A DNA stretch of 39,213 nt, taken from positions 1 through 39,213 of the forward strand of contig JAKSYS010000601.1 of the NCBI GenBank assembly GCA_022925895.1. Reading direction: 5' to 3'. Within the stretch, counting starts at the first letter, position 1; each line of letters starts with the position of its first letter. The translations under genes and the position numbers were made by a program. The notes under the pieces are model-generated. The model was not told the DNA's origin and did no database searches. It saw nothing but the letters and a program-made list of their open reading frames with translations. Shown piece after piece: positions 37,962 through 39,213 of this stretch. Source of the DNA: Fragilaria crotonensis. Lineage: Eukaryota; Bacillariophyta; Fragilariophyceae; Fragilariales; Fragilariaceae.

Positions 37962-38643
37962 ATGCTCCTCTATCTCTCTACGAATACTCGACCTGACATT
38001 GCCTTCGCCGTCAGTCAAGTTGCACGTTTCAACCACAGCCCAAAGAAGAGTCATGCCACTGCCATTAAGACCATCATCCGATACTTGCATCGCACTGCTG
38101 ACAAAGGCACTATCGTTCGTCCCACTGGTGACCTTTCCATTGATTGCTACGTTGACGCCGATTTCGCCGGCTTGCATGGTCGCGACCCCGACTATGAGCC
38201 CTCAAGCGCCAAGTCCAGAACTGGATACATCATTACGCTTGGCGGATGTCCAATTCTTTGGAAATCGAAGCTTCAAACCGAAATCTCTTTGTCGACTCTC
38301 GAATCGGAATACTCAGCTCTCAGCGCCAGCATGAGAACGCTCCTTCCACTCCGATCGCTCCTCAGTGAAGTCGCTGCTCCGACTTCCACCACAGTTCAAG
38401 TCGACGATTCGATGTCGTGTCTTTGAAGACAACAACGGCGCTCTTCTTCTTGCAACCAAGCAACGAATCACCAACAGAACGAAGTACTTCCTTGTCAAAT
38501 GGCACTTCTTCTGGAGTCATGTCACCAACGGAGACGTCAGTATTCTGAAGGTCGACACGAAAGAACAGTGGGCTGATTATCTCACTAAAGGTCTCAACCG
38601 TGAGACTTTCGAGCACATACGCAAGCTCGTGCAAGGATGGTAA
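37962..38643 (+). pseudogene. Element 2 RNase H domain
   Basis: NTRPDIAFAVSQVARF starts the connection. RNase H marks are IDCYVDADFAG (Asp), SRTGYIITLGGCPILWKSKL, STLESEYSALS (Glu) and, after a frame change near 38400, VFEDNNGALLLA (Asp), followed by TNRTKYFLVKWHF and WADYLTKGL. It ends at a stop at 38641-38643. Confidence 0.88.
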
Positions 38644-38825
38644 CCTTGCCTTGAACAGCTCCGCTGTTCAAATCTGTGAATGACAACATCACCTCTCTCT
38701 CAAACGGCTAACTAGATTGAAATGCCGATGTGACGAGAAAATGAAAGTGATGCAATTGTGAGTCATGCGCCGCATAGTGCGTGTGACTGGTATACCGTAC
38801 CTACGTCTCAAGCAATGAGAGGGAG
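38644..38825 (+). other. Element 2 3' untranslated region with polypurine tract
   Basis: Non-coding stretch ending in GAGAGGGAG (38817-38825), which abuts the right LTR and would prime plus-strand synthesis. Confidence 0.75.
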
Positions 38826-39212
38826 AGTTGCGGCAGACGGTCTACTGGAACCGGCTACTGTACTGTTGGACTGGCACTGTCCTACAGCCTAGTCGTTCCA
38901 CGACTACTGTCCTGCTCCAACGACTACTGTCCTGCTCCTTCACACTATCTACTCTGCTGCAACGGCCATTGCACAGATAGTGTCGTCTCTAACGCCGATT
39001 GAGGTTTAGCAATCAAGGTGCTCCGCATCGCTTGAATTGCTACCCGCGACCGTCTCTAAACGGACAGCGACCCCTGTCTGGAATCATTGCATGAGATCGA
39101 TCTACTAGTTTAGATTATAAGTTTAGGATTTACTATTTGTGAAGACTGAACCGAACAAACCCTCACCCTAACAGAGTAGACTCGCAGCTTCCGGCTCACG
39201 AGTCTCCCAACT
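38826..39212 (+). repeat. 3' LTR of element 2 (387 bp)
   Basis: Matches 31646-32033 with a single missing T. The last base of the window (39213, A) is already outside it, since the left copy continues with G at the equivalent place. Confidence 0.92.
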
Positions 39213-39213
39213 A

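Larger units (their letters stand above)
31646..39212 (+). mobile_element. Ty1/copia LTR retrotransposon, element 2 (different lineage from element 1)
   Basis: About 7.57 kb with LTRs differing by one base. Order: gag with CCHC knuckle, second zinc motif, hydrophobic multi-span segment, aspartic protease (DSGAS), integrase, reverse transcriptase (YVDD), RNase H. GAGAGGGAG at 38817-38825 directly before the right LTR is a good polypurine tract. Just after the left LTR, GGTTATTTTGCCC resembles the complement of an initiator-Met anticodon arm, a primer type used by some copia elements; this is weak. The body has about ten frame changes, most of the one-base-loss type, so it is not translatable as read. 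The right flank is cut off by the window end, so no duplication can be checked. Confidence 0.92.

Noticed and set aside
1..39213. tRNA or rRNA genes, CRISPR arrays, bacterial operons
   Set aside because: No cloverleaf with B-box-like TTC sequence, no rRNA core motif and no regularly spaced short repeats were seen. The window is eukaryotic in gene structure.

Overview
This is nuclear DNA of a diatom, most likely a raphid pennate; the species cannot be fixed from the sequence. The case rests on four points: short GT-AG introns of 56-99 nt, proteins with a signal peptide followed by a plastid-type cleavage motif ending in Phe, a plastid terminal oxidase, and two Ty1/copia LTR retrotransposons with the domain layouts familiar from diatom genomes. 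The window mixes about nine host genes with two nearly complete retrotransposons, one Crypton-like tyrosine recombinase gene and several gene fragments.

Layout. 1-2150: gene-poor, partly AT-rich DNA with a probable fragment of a retrotransposon endonuclease. 2150-2729 (-): secreted low-complexity repeat protein over two minisatellites. 3245-4564 (-): protein kinase with FRD in place of HRD. 5421-5543 (+): C-terminal scrap of a class I/II aminotransferase. 5590-6839 (-): seven-transmembrane receptor with one frame break. 7599-9755 (+): Crypton-like tyrosine recombinase with a C-terminal DNA-binding domain. 10041-10959 (+): plastid terminal oxidase with a frame break after the targeting peptide. 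11081-14218 (-): CPA1 Na+/H+ exchanger with three introns. 14773-15748 (-): intact three-exon 1-Cys peroxiredoxin. 16120-22770 (-): copia element 1 with LTRs of 177-179 bp and a 5-bp target duplication. 23566-25128 (+): plastid-type ankyrin protein with an mTERF-like N-terminal part. 26520-30863 (+): FANCI homologue broken by about eight frame changes. 31646-39212 (+): copia element 2 with LTRs of 387-388 bp; its right LTR ends one base before the window ends.

The host genes do not form one pathway. The oxidase acts on plastoquinol in the plastid, the ankyrin/mTERF-like protein is also predicted to be plastid-targeted, the exchanger and the receptor are membrane proteins, and FANCI belongs to interstrand crosslink repair.

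A window-wide feature is the excess of single-base frame breaks, both in host genes that are otherwise well conserved and in the two retrotransposons, whose LTR pairs are almost identical. Long clean open stretches between breaks suggest uncorrected sequence indels in at least part of the window, so 'pseudogene' calls here should be read with caution. The most interesting biology is the Crypton-like recombinase, the FANCI homologue that seems to lack the ubiquitinated lysine, the multi-membrane-span segment inside copia element 2, and the mTERF-like/ankyrin combination.
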